Shown here one piece after another: positions 1 through 5,308 of a stretch of 6,318 bases of DNA. Source of the stretch: Deltaproteobacteria bacterium (GTDB lineage: Bacteria; Myxococcota; Myxococcia; Myxococcales; 40CM-4-68-19); assembly GCA_005879505.1 (NCBI GenBank), contig VBKQ01000275.1, forward strand, positions 1 to 6,318, read 5' to 3'. Made by a program: the position numbers and the translations under genes. The number at the start of each line of letters is the position of its first letter. Position 1 is the stretch's first letter. A model generated the notes under the pieces. It was given only the letters and a program-made list of their open reading frames with translations. It made no database searches and was not told the origin of the DNA.

Positions 1-395
1 TCGTAATCGACCTCCACGAGCTCGGCCGCATCGCGCGCGACGTAGGGCGACTCCGCGATCACCACGGCGACCGCGTCGCCCATGTAGCGGGCGCGATCGA
101 CGGCCAGCGGGTAGTGCGCCGGGATCTTCATGTTCGGGATCAGCCAGCCCGTCGGGATGGGCTTCATCCCGCCCGACACCAGGTCCTTTCCCGTGTACGC
201 CGCGACGACGGACTTGAGGTTTTTGGCCGGCTCGAGGTTGATGCGGGCGATGCGCGCGTGCGCATGCGGGCTGCGGACGAACGCTGCATAGGTGGTGCCG
301 GGAATGCGGACGTCATCGACGTACGTGCCCTTGCCGGTGATGAAGCGCGGGTCCTCACGGCGCTTGATGCTCGTTCCGAAGAGTAGCTCGGCCAT
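1..395 (-). CDS. Molybdopterin-binding large subunit of a CO-dehydrogenase/xanthine-dehydrogenase-family enzyme (CoxL-like), N-terminal part
   Basis: Catalytic subunit of a molybdenum hydroxylase, cut by the left edge after residue 131 (complete members are roughly 750-800 aa). The N-terminus is typical of the family: GTSIKRREDPRFITGKGTYVDD near residues 7-28 (given here in two halves: GTSIKRREDP, then RFITGKGTYVDD), followed by RSPHAHARI at 41-49 and YMGDAVAVVIAE at 104-115. This is the aldehyde oxidase/xanthine dehydrogenase a/b hammerhead domain. The ATG at 395-393 lies 3 nt after the stop of the [2Fe-2S] subunit gene, and its SD (GAGG) overlaps that gene's end, so the two are probably translationally coupled. 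The Mo-cofactor domains and the active-site loop that separates true CO dehydrogenase (form I) from other hydroxylases lie outside the window, so the substrate cannot be called. The frame was translated by hand and is open throughout. Confidence 0.93.
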   Translation of the reverse strand, partial: MAELLFGTSIKRREDPRFITGKGTYVDDVRIPGTTYAAFVRSPHAHARIARINLEPAKNLKSVVAAYTGKDLVSGGMKPIPTGWLIPNMKIPAHYPLAVDRARYMGDAVAVVIAESPYVARDAAELVEVDY

Positions 396-398
396 GGG

Positions 399-860
399 TC
401 ACCTCGCGGCGGCGGCCTGCTGCACCGCCTTGACGATGTTGTTGTAGCCGGTGCACCGGCAGAGGTTGCCTTCCAGGCCGGCGCGGATCTCGCTCTCGCT
501 CGGGCTCGGGTTTCGCGCGAGCAGCTCGCAGGCGGAGAGGATCATGCCCGGCGTGCAGAATCCGCACTGCAGGCCATGCTGGTCCCAGAACGCCTGCTGC
601 ATGGGATGGAGCTTTCCGTCCTGTGCCAGCCCTTCGATGGTGGTGACCGAGCGGCCCTCGACCTGTACGGCGAAGAGCGAGCACGACTTCACGGCCGCGC
701 CGTCCAGCAGGACAGTGCAGGCGCCGCATTGGCTGGTATCGCAGCCGACATGCGTGCCGGTGAGGCCGAGCGCGTCGCGTAGGAAATGGACGAGGAGCAT
801 GCGCGGCTCGACGTCGCGGGTCTGGGCGACCCCGTTCACATTGATGGAGATGGAGCTCAC
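399..860 (-). CDS. [2Fe-2S] iron-sulfur small subunit of a CO-dehydrogenase/xanthine-dehydrogenase-family enzyme (CoxS-like)
   Basis: Electron-transfer subunit carrying two [2Fe-2S] clusters, passing electrons from the Mo site of the large subunit towards FAD. With a GTG start at 860 the protein has 153 aa, the usual family size. Residues 1-75 are the plant-ferredoxin-type domain with Cys40, Cys45, Cys48 (CDTSQCGAC) and Cys60. Residues 80-150 are the helical [2Fe-2S]-binding domain with Cys99, Cys102 (CGFCTPG) and Cys134, Cys136 (CRCTGY). All eight cluster ligands are present. An in-frame ATG at 923 would add 21 residues (MLTPTPLRGAG...) unlike the family N-terminus. The GTG at 860 has an AAGGGGG SD 6 nt upstream and begins SSISINVNG, as expected. 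The large subunit follows after 3 nt. The FAD-binding medium subunit is neither between nor upstream of these two genes, so it should lie beyond the left edge or elsewhere. Whether the enzyme oxidises CO, an aldehyde or a heterocycle cannot be told. Confidence 0.93.
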   Translation of the reverse strand: MSSISINVNGVAQTRDVEPRMLLVHFLRDALGLTGTHVGCDTSQCGACTVLLDGAAVKSCSLFAVQVEGRSVTTIEGLAQDGKLHPMQQAFWDQHGLQCGFCTPGMILSACELLARNPSPSESEIRAGLEGNLCRCTGYNNIVKAVQQAAAAR

Positions 861-866
861 GGCATA

Positions 867-880
867 CCCCCTTCCGGGGG
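867..880 (-). promoter_or_regulatory. Shine-Dalgarno hairpin of the [2Fe-2S] subunit gene
   Basis: On the minus-strand RNA this reads CCCCC-GGAA-GGGGG: a 5-bp all-GC stem, extendable by one G-U pair, closed by a GNRA-type tetraloop. The SD of the gene (AAGGGGG, positions 873-867) takes up the last two loop bases and the whole 3' arm, and the GTG start follows 6 nt later. The SD decides the start codon; sequestration by the hairpin is an inference. Confidence 0.5.
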
Positions 881-913
881 CCGTGTGAGCACCCGCGCCC
901 CGGAGGGGTGTGG

Positions 914-942
914 GCGTTAGCATCCGGCGGTCGCTTGGTCAA
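914..942 (-). promoter_or_regulatory. Possible sigma-70-type promoter for the small/large subunit genes
   Basis: Reading the minus strand, TTGACC (942-937) is a 5/6 match to the -35 box. After a 17-nt spacer comes TAACGC (919-914), preceded by TG one base upstream, as in an extended -10 element. Transcription would begin near 907 and give a leader of about 47 nt holding the SD hairpin. It would also put the alternative ATG at 923 upstream of the transcript start. The -10 box itself is poor (2/6), so this is only a candidate. Confidence 0.3.
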
Positions 943-949
943 CACGCGA

Positions 950-983
950 CGCGGCGCGCCCCCCGGCTCGGGGGCGCGCCGCG
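950..983 (-). terminator. 14-bp GC-rich stem-loop, likely terminator of the exported-protein gene
   Basis: The arms 950-963 and 970-983 are perfectly complementary (14 bp, all G/C) with a 6-nt loop, CGGCTC. The stem lies 17 nt after the stop codon of the minus-strand gene at 1001-1519 and before the possible promoter of the next gene, the expected place for a terminator. No U-tract follows on either strand, so it is not a canonical intrinsic terminator. It could instead be an RNA-stabilising 3' stem or a protein site. Each arm contains GGCGCGCC, itself a palindrome. Confidence 0.55.
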
Positions 984-1000
984 CTATGCAGTTGCCGCCC

Positions 1001-1519
1001 CTACTCCAGTTCGAGTGACTCCACGATCCACTTGCCGTTCTTCTCCGCGAGCTTCAGCCGGGCCTTGCCCGTGTAGTCCTGATCGCCCACGCGGATCTGG
1101 GCCTTCTCGATGTTCACGCCCTGGACGTCGAAAGCCTCACGCCAGGTGCTGACCTTGGAGAAGCGGACCAGCATCGCATCGCTGTGGCCGCCTTGCGCGT
1201 CGATCACCAGCTCCTTGCCCGCCCACTTGACGGGGACCTTGTCGACCGAGACGGACCGCAAGTCCGCCCAGGCCTTCGCGCCGGCATCGCCCGACCGGTT
1301 GGTGTGCGTCAGCGAAGTGAGGAACGTGATCGCGGAATCGACGTACGGACGCGACTGCGCCGCATCCGTCTTCTCCGGAGCCGCAGCTGCGGGCTGCGCG
1401 GACTCGTCCGCGGGCTTGGTCGCGTCGGCTTTCGCCGGCGCGTCATTGGAAGTCGACTGCGCTCGCGCGACGTTCGCGGCGAGCAGGACGCTCAGAGCCA
1501 ATTTGCCAAAAAATCGCAT
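1001..1519 (-). CDS. Exported protein of unknown function
   Basis: A 172-aa protein that I do not recognise. Residues 1-20 form a Sec-type signal peptide: Arg2 and Lys6, a hydrophobic core LALSVLLAANV, and an A-R-A cleavage site giving a mature N-terminus at Gln21. There is no lipobox cysteine, so it is probably periplasmic or secreted, not a lipoprotein. Residues 21-56 are a low-complexity Ala/Pro/Lys/Asp linker. Residues 57-172 look folded and end in alternating strands (ARLKLAEKNGKWIVESLELE region), a pattern seen in NTF2-like and related beta-rich domains; this is a weak resemblance only. The ATG at 1519 has GGGAGGG about 8 nt upstream, supporting the start. It is divergent from the small membrane protein at 1768 and followed by a strong stem-loop, so it is probably transcribed alone. 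Confidence 0.85.
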   Translation of the reverse strand: MRFFGKLALSVLLAANVARAQSTSNDAPAKADATKPADESAQPAAAAPEKTDAAQSRPYVDSAITFLTSLTHTNRSGDAGAKAWADLRSVSVDKVPVKWAGKELVIDAQGGHSDAMLVRFSKVSTWREAFDVQGVNIEKAQIRVGDQDYTGKARLKLAEKNGKWIVESLELE

Positions 1520-1767
1520 TCGAAAACCCTCCCAGAAAAGGTTGTTCTACGAGCGTCAACGCTACCATCCGGCGATCTTCGAACGCGATGTGCGCAGACG
1601 TGGGTCGGAAGACCGAGGAGAAGGCGCTGTTCCGACGCGAGGCTCCGCGAAGTGCGGCGCCGCTGTAGCGCTACACGGTCGTCCGGGATGGATCGGGCGG
1701 ATTCTGTCACCTCGCCGCCTTTTCGCTGGCATCGCTCATGCGATGGAGCGGGCCTCGGAGGTGCCCG
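1520..1767. promoter_or_regulatory. Divergent intergenic region, 248 nt
   Basis: It separates the minus-strand exported-protein gene from the plus-strand small membrane protein gene, so both promoters should lie here. No convincing -35/-10 pair is visible on either strand. It contains the SD of the exported protein (complement of CCCTCCC near 1528-1534), a perfect 12-bp palindrome at 1664-1675, a 6-bp stem CATCGC/GCGATG (1730-1735 and 1740-1745), and the SD GGAG of the plus-strand gene (1757-1760). No credible ORF occurs in it. Confidence 0.55.
1664..1675. promoter_or_regulatory. Perfect 12-bp palindrome, possible operator
   Basis: TGTAGCGCTACA is a perfect dyad near the middle of the divergent intergenic region, 144 nt from one start codon and 92 nt from the other. 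Its TGTA...TACA half-sites and location resemble a site for a dimeric repressor. No regulator gene is present in the window, so the binding protein is unknown. The symmetry is seen directly; the operator role is inferred. Confidence 0.35.
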
Positions 1768-1986
1768 ATGAAATGGCTCAAGTGGTCTTCCCTGATCGCA
1801 AGCCTGATCGCAATCGCTCTGGTCGTTGCGACCATCGCGACGTTCCGCATGGACGTGAACGCAGCCGCCAGCAGCGAGCTCATTGAAATTGCGCCGCTCC
1901 GCGGATCGCCCGCGTTCGACCAGGCGCGGGAGCAAGCGCCGCAATCGCCGAGCAACGAGATCGACGAGTTTCTGCAGCTCGATTGA
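1768..1986 (+). CDS. Small single-span membrane or exported protein, unknown function
   Basis: A 72-aa protein that I do not recognise. Residues 1-6 (MKWLKW) carry two lysines, followed by a hydrophobic stretch at about 8-26 (SLIASLIAIALVVATIATF) that is a signal-anchor or signal peptide. Residues 27-72 are polar and acidic, ending EIDEFLQLD, and would face the periplasm. An A-A-A run at 32-34 could allow cleavage, so export is not excluded. The start at 1768 has a GGAG SD about 7 nt upstream; an in-frame ATG at 1738 would place charged residues ahead of the hydrophobic segment and lacks an SD. Its stop codon overlaps the proposed promoter of the next gene. It lies divergent to the exported protein at 1001-1519, but no functional link is shown. 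Confidence 0.6.
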   Translation: MKWLKWSSLIASLIAIALVVATIATFRMDVNAAASSELIEIAPLRGSPAFDQAREQAPQSPSNEIDEFLQLD

Positions 1987-2013
1987 CGCCCTGGAGGCAT
2001 TCCGGGCTATAGC
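1983..2013 (+). promoter_or_regulatory. Possible promoter for the dehydrogenase-hyi unit, giving a leaderless transcript
   Basis: TTGACG (1983-1988) is a 5/6 match to the -35 box and overlaps the TGA stop of the preceding small gene. TATAGC (2008-2013, 4/6) follows after 19 nt; the overlapping CTATAG gives an 18-nt spacer. Transcription would start near 2020-2021, at the ATG of the dehydrogenase gene. That would explain why this gene lacks an SD at the normal distance. The spacer is at the long end of the normal range. Confidence 0.4.
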
Positions 2014-2020
2014 GGCCCGC

Positions 2021-2911
2021 ATGGCACAGGTCGCTTTTATCGGGCTCGGCAAGATGGGTCGGCCGATGGCCACCCGGCTCCTGCAGGCCGGCCATCAGGT
2101 CCAGGCTTTCAACCGCTCCCGCGGTCCGGTCGACGAGCTCGCGAAGCTCGGCGCCGCGCCCGGCGCGAGTGCCGCCGAGGCCGCCGGACGGGCCGAGGTG
2201 ATCCTGACCGCGCTTCCGACGGCGGAAGCGGTCGCTCGCGTATACGATGAGCTGGCGCGGTCCGCGCGGGCCGGGCAGGTGTACGCGGATCACTCGACGG
2301 TGAGCCTGGAGCTGAACCGCCGCTGCTCGGCGCAGCTGCGCGAACGGGGCGCGCAATTCCTCGACGCACCGGTTTCCGGCGGACCGGCGGGGGCACAGGC
2401 GGGAACGCTGACCGTCATGGTGGGCGGCGACAAGGCGGCGTTCGACAGCGCGCTCCCCGTGTTCCAGGCATTCGGCAAGAACATCCGGCTATGCGGTGGG
2501 GTCGGCGCAGGCCAGGCGATCAAGCTCGTGAACCAGCTGCTCGTCGGCGTTCACACTGCCGCCATCGCCGAGGCAGCGGTGCTCGGCGCGAAGCTCGGCG
2601 CGGACCCGAAGACGGTGCTCGATGTGATCGGCACCTCCTTCGGCGGATCGACGATGATGACGCGCAACCTGCCGCGCTTCATCTCGCGAGACTTCAGCGC
2701 GGCGACCTCGGTGCGCCTGCTGCTCAAGGATCTGGGGATCATCCACGACGAGGCCAAAGGCGTGCAGGTCCCGCTGCTGCTCGGCGCCGTCGCGGAGCAG
2801 CGGTTTCTCGAGGCGGCGGCGCGAGGTCTGGCGGATCAGGACATGGCCGTGCTCGTCCGGCTCTGGGAAGACGCGAGCGGAGTGACCGTCGATCGGCCGG
2901 CATCCGGCTGA
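2021..2911 (+). CDS. NAD(P)-dependent beta-hydroxyacid dehydrogenase (tartronate semialdehyde reductase / 3-hydroxyisobutyrate dehydrogenase family, GlxR/GarR-like)
   Basis: A cytoplasmic oxidoreductase of 296 aa, the usual family length. The Rossmann domain starts with GLGKMGRPMA (8-17), the dinucleotide-binding signature. The substrate-binding signature DAPVSGG is at 115-121. The catalytic lysine is Lys168 in GQAIKLVNQ, with Asn171, and the second conserved lysine is Lys236 in LLLKDL. Family members reduce tartronate semialdehyde to glycerate, oxidise 3-hydroxyisobutyrate, or oxidise L-threonate. The hyi gene 27 nt downstream favours tartronate semialdehyde, or a tetronate substrate. The ATG at 2021 is right because the family N-terminus (AQVAFIGLGKMG) starts there; the frame is open further upstream to 1883 but that part overlaps the small gene. 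GGAGG at 1993-1997 is 23 nt away, too far to act as its SD. The exact substrate is not settled by sequence. Confidence 0.93.
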   Translation: MAQVAFIGLGKMGRPMATRLLQAGHQVQAFNRSRGPVDELAKLGAAPGASAAEAAGRAEVILTALPTAEAVARVYDELARSARAGQVYADHSTVSLELNRRCSAQLRERGAQFLDAPVSGGPAGAQAGTLTVMVGGDKAAFDSALPVFQAFGKNIRLCGGVGAGQAIKLVNQLLVGVHTAAIAEAAVLGAKLGADPKTVLDVIGTSFGGSTMMTRNLPRFISRDFSAATSVRLLLKDLGIIHDEAKGVQVPLLLGAVAEQRFLEAAARGLADQDMAVLVRLWEDASGVTVDRPASG

Positions 2912-2938
2912 AGGCATCTGCAGGCACAGGGAGTCGCC

Positions 2939-3721
2939 ATGCCGCGTTTCGCCGCCAATCTCACCATGCTCTGGCCCGACCTCGACGTGTACGATCGCTT
3001 CCGCGCGGCGGCCGAGGCGGGCTTCCGGCGCGTCGAGATCCTCTTCGTGCATGCGCTCGATCCAGCGCGCGTCGAGAAGTCGTTGCAGGACCTCGGGCTG
3101 GAGCTTGTGCTCTTCGATCCCGCGCCGGGCGACTGGGCGCGCGGCGAGCGCGGGCTGCTCAGCGTGCCCGGGCGAGAGCAGGAGTTCGTCGCCACGGTGC
3201 GCGACGCCGTCGCTGCCGCCCGGCGGTTTGGAACGAGGCTGCTCAACGCGCTGGCCGGAGTCCCGCCGGCGGGAGTTCTGCGAGCGCAGGCCGAGCGCAC
3301 CGCGATCGCAAACCTGCGCGCGGCCGTGCCGCTGGCCGAGCAGGCCGGGGTGACGCTCCTGGTTGAGGCGATCAATTCGATCGACATGCCGGGCTACTTC
3401 GCCGACACCGTCGAGCGTGCGGCGGCCCTGGTCGAGGGGGCTGGGTCGCCGTCGGTGCGGCTGCAGCTCGACCAGTACCATGTGGGCATGGCGGGGGCGG
3501 ACGCGCGCGCGGCATTGCGGCGGTACGCTTCCCTGGTCGCGCACGTGCAGATCGCGGACGTGCCGGGCCGGAACCAGCCGGGGACGGGTACGCAGCCGAT
3601 CCGCGAGCTCCTTCGCGACCTGGACCAGTCCGGATATCGCGGAAGCGTCGGACTCGAGTACCGGCCGCGCGGCACCATGGAGGACGCGCTCGCGTGGCTG
3701 CCGCGAGCAGAGAGAGGGTAG
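2939..3721 (+). CDS. hyi: Hydroxypyruvate isomerase (or OtnI-type 2-oxo-tetronate isomerase)
   Basis: A cytoplasmic TIM-barrel sugar isomerase (AP endonuclease family 2 fold) of 260 aa, close to the 258 aa I recall for E. coli Hyi and alignable with it from end to end. Diagnostic stretches are PRFAANLTMLW (2-12), GDWARGERG (64-72), PGREQEF (77-83), VEAINSIDMPG (142-152), LQLDQYH (175-181), HVQIADVPGR (202-211) and GLEYRP (238-243). The paired glutamates Glu143 and Glu240, with Asp178 and a histidine, form the metal and catalytic site of the family. It converts hydroxypyruvate to tartronate semialdehyde, the substrate of the reductase encoded just upstream. OtnI homologues acting on 2-oxo-tetronate are very similar and cannot be excluded. 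An AGGGAG SD 5 nt before the ATG supports the start. It is very probably co-transcribed with the dehydrogenase and converges on the acyl-CoA synthetase gene. Confidence 0.92.
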   Translation: MPRFAANLTMLWPDLDVYDRFRAAAEAGFRRVEILFVHALDPARVEKSLQDLGLELVLFDPAPGDWARGERGLLSVPGREQEFVATVRDAVAAARRFGTRLLNALAGVPPAGVLRAQAERTAIANLRAAVPLAEQAGVTLLVEAINSIDMPGYFADTVERAAALVEGAGSPSVRLQLDQYHVGMAGADARAALRRYASLVAHVQIADVPGRNQPGTGTQPIRELLRDLDQSGYRGSVGLEYRPRGTMEDALAWLPRAERG

Positions 3722-3736
3722 TCGCGCGCCACCTGG

Positions 3737-5308
3737 TCAGTGCTTCTTCGGGGAGCGGAGCGCGCGGCGGATGATCTTGCCGGTGGCGGTGAGCGGCAGC
3801 TCTCTCACGAACTCGACGATGCGCGGGTACTCGTGCGCGGCGAGTCGCGAGCGGACGTGCTCTTGCAGCTCGGATTTCAGCGCCTCCCCCGGCGCGAAGC
3901 CTTCCTTCAAGACGATCACTGCCTTCACCACTTCGGTGCGGATGGGGTCGGGCTCGCCCACGACCGCGGCCAGCGCGACGGCTGGATGGCGCGAGAGGCA
4001 GGCCTCGATCTCGCCGGGGCCGATGCGATAGCCACCGCTGGTGATCAGATCGTCGTCGCGGCCGACGAATCGGAAGTAGCCCGCCTCATCGCGCACGCCC
4101 AGGTCGCCGCTGATCAGCCAGTCTCCGCGGAACTTCGCCTTCGTCGCTGCGTCGTTGCGCCAGTATTCGAGGAACATCACCGGATCGGGGCGGTGGTAGG
4201 CGATGCTCCCCATTTCTCCTGCTGGCAGCTCGCGGCCGTCTTCGTCGACGATCGCAACAGTGTGTCCGGGGATTGCCGTTCCCGTCCATCCCGGACGCAC
4301 CGGCGGCAGTGCGCTGCCGTTTCCCACCACCAGGTTGCATTCCGTCTGGCCGTAGAACTCATTGATGGTCAAGCCGAGCGCGCTGCGGCCCCAATCGATC
4401 AGGTCTTCGCCGAGGCTCTCTCCGCCCGATGCGAGGCTGCGCAGACGCACGCCCGGATCCTTGGCGCCGGAGGCGCGCAGCAGCTTCAGCGCCGTCGGCG
4501 GCATGAACACGTTGCGGACGTCATACCGTCCCATCAGCCGCATCGCCTCGGCCGGATCGAACTTCCGCGGCCGGTGCGCGACCACGGTGACGCCGTGGTG
4601 CCAGGCGGGCATCACGACGTCGAACAGCCCGCCGATCCAGGCCCAGTCCGCGGGCGTCCAGAAGCGGTCGCCGGGCTGCGGGAAGCCGTCGTGCGGGTAC
4701 TCCACTCCAGGGAGGTGGCCGAGGAGCGTGCGGTGCGCATGCAGCGCGCCCTTCGGCTGACCGGTGGTGCCGCTCGTGTAGATGATGAGCGCCGGATCCT
4801 CGGCGAGCGTGTCGGCGATCTGGAAACGGTCCGACGCTTGCGCGGCCAACGCGTGGAGATCGAGCGCGCCTTCAGCGGGTCCGTCGACGCAGAGGACGGT
4901 CTCCAGGTCCGGGAGGCGGTCGCGCAGCTTCGCGATCTTGGGCAGCTGCTCGCGGTCGGTGACGATCGCACGCGCGCCGCAGTTCTGCAGGCGGAACTCG
5001 AGCGCCTCCTCGCCGAACAGCGTGAAGAGCGGCACGGAGATCATCCCGGCCTTCCAGGCGGACACGTGCGCGACGGCGGTCTCGTGGCGCTGGGGCAGCA
5101 GGATAGCGATCCGGTCGCCGCGCTGCAGCCCGCGGGCGACGAGCACATTGGCCAGACGGTTGGAGAGCACGGAGATGGCGTCGAACGTCAGCTCCCGGGT
5201 CTTTCCGGACGGCTCGATCTCGATCAGGGCGAGCGCCGTGCCGTGCCGATCGGACACGTCCGCGCCCAGGTTGAAGCGCTCGGGGATCTGCCAGCGGAAC
5301 GCAGGCAT
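3737..5308 (-). CDS. AMP-forming acyl-CoA synthetase (medium-chain / ACSM-like)
   Basis: An ANL-superfamily enzyme of 523 aa that activates a carboxylic acid with ATP to an acyl-adenylate and then forms the CoA thioester. All core motifs are intact: P-loop YTSGTTGQPKG (177-187), TPADWAWIGG (218-227), the ASGGESL segment (293-299), YGQTEC (319-324), the ATP-ribose Asp in SGDLG (400-404), the hinge region GRDDDLITSGGYRIGP (416-431), and the adenylation lysine Lys511 in TATGKIIRR. The N-terminus (FRWQIPERFNLGADVSDRH, 4-22) matches medium-chain acyl-CoA synthetases. The chain length or aromatic nature of the acid cannot be read from the sequence. The ATG at 5308 has no clear SD. The gene converges on hyi with only 15 nt between stop codons and no terminator-like stem there. 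It lies 98 nt downstream of the methyltransferase on the same strand, so co-transcription is possible but unproven. Confidence 0.93.
   Translation of the reverse strand: MPAFRWQIPERFNLGADVSDRHGTALALIEIEPSGKTRELTFDAISVLSNRLANVLVARGLQRGDRIAILLPQRHETAVAHVSAWKAGMISVPLFTLFGEEALEFRLQNCGARAIVTDREQLPKIAKLRDRLPDLETVLCVDGPAEGALDLHALAAQASDRFQIADTLAEDPALIIYTSGTTGQPKGALHAHRTLLGHLPGVEYPHDGFPQPGDRFWTPADWAWIGGLFDVVMPAWHHGVTVVAHRPRKFDPAEAMRLMGRYDVRNVFMPPTALKLLRASGAKDPGVRLRSLASGGESLGEDLIDWGRSALGLTINEFYGQTECNLVVGNGSALPPVRPGWTGTAIPGHTVAIVDEDGRELPAGEMGSIAYHRPDPVMFLEYWRNDAATKAKFRGDWLISGDLGVRDEAGYFRFVGRDDDLITSGGYRIGPGEIEACLSRHPAVALAAVVGEPDPIRTEVVKAVIVLKEGFAPGEALKSELQEHVRSRLAAHEYPRIVEFVRELPLTATGKIIRRALRSPKKH

Noticed and set aside
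861..923. Upstream ATG for the [2Fe-2S] subunit (21 extra residues)
   Set aside because: No SD, an atypical low-complexity peptide, and overlap with the proposed promoter. The GTG at 860 has a well-spaced SD and the family-typical N-terminus.
1738..1767. Alternative ATG at 1738 for the small membrane protein
   Set aside because: It would put a charged Arg-rich decapeptide before the hydrophobic segment and has no SD; the ATG at 1768 has GGAG about 7 nt upstream.
1110..1886. Plus-strand frames of 258 and 195 codons across 1110-1886
   Set aside because: Shadows of the exported-protein gene on the other strand, which has a good SD, a signal peptide and a terminator-like stem downstream.
1883..2020. 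46-residue N-terminal extension of the dehydrogenase
   Set aside because: Arg/Ser-rich and overlaps the small membrane protein gene out of frame. The family N-terminus with the Rossmann glycine motif begins right after the ATG at 2021.
1492..2073. 193-codon minus-strand frame across the divergent intergenic region
   Set aside because: It overlaps the exported-protein start with its SD and runs antisense to the small membrane gene and the dehydrogenase start. Its composition is Arg/Ala-rich without domain features.
2489..3544. 351-codon open frame on the minus strand
   Set aside because: Antisense shadow of the dehydrogenase and hyi genes; highly charged translation, no recognisable motif, and both sense genes align with known families along their whole length.
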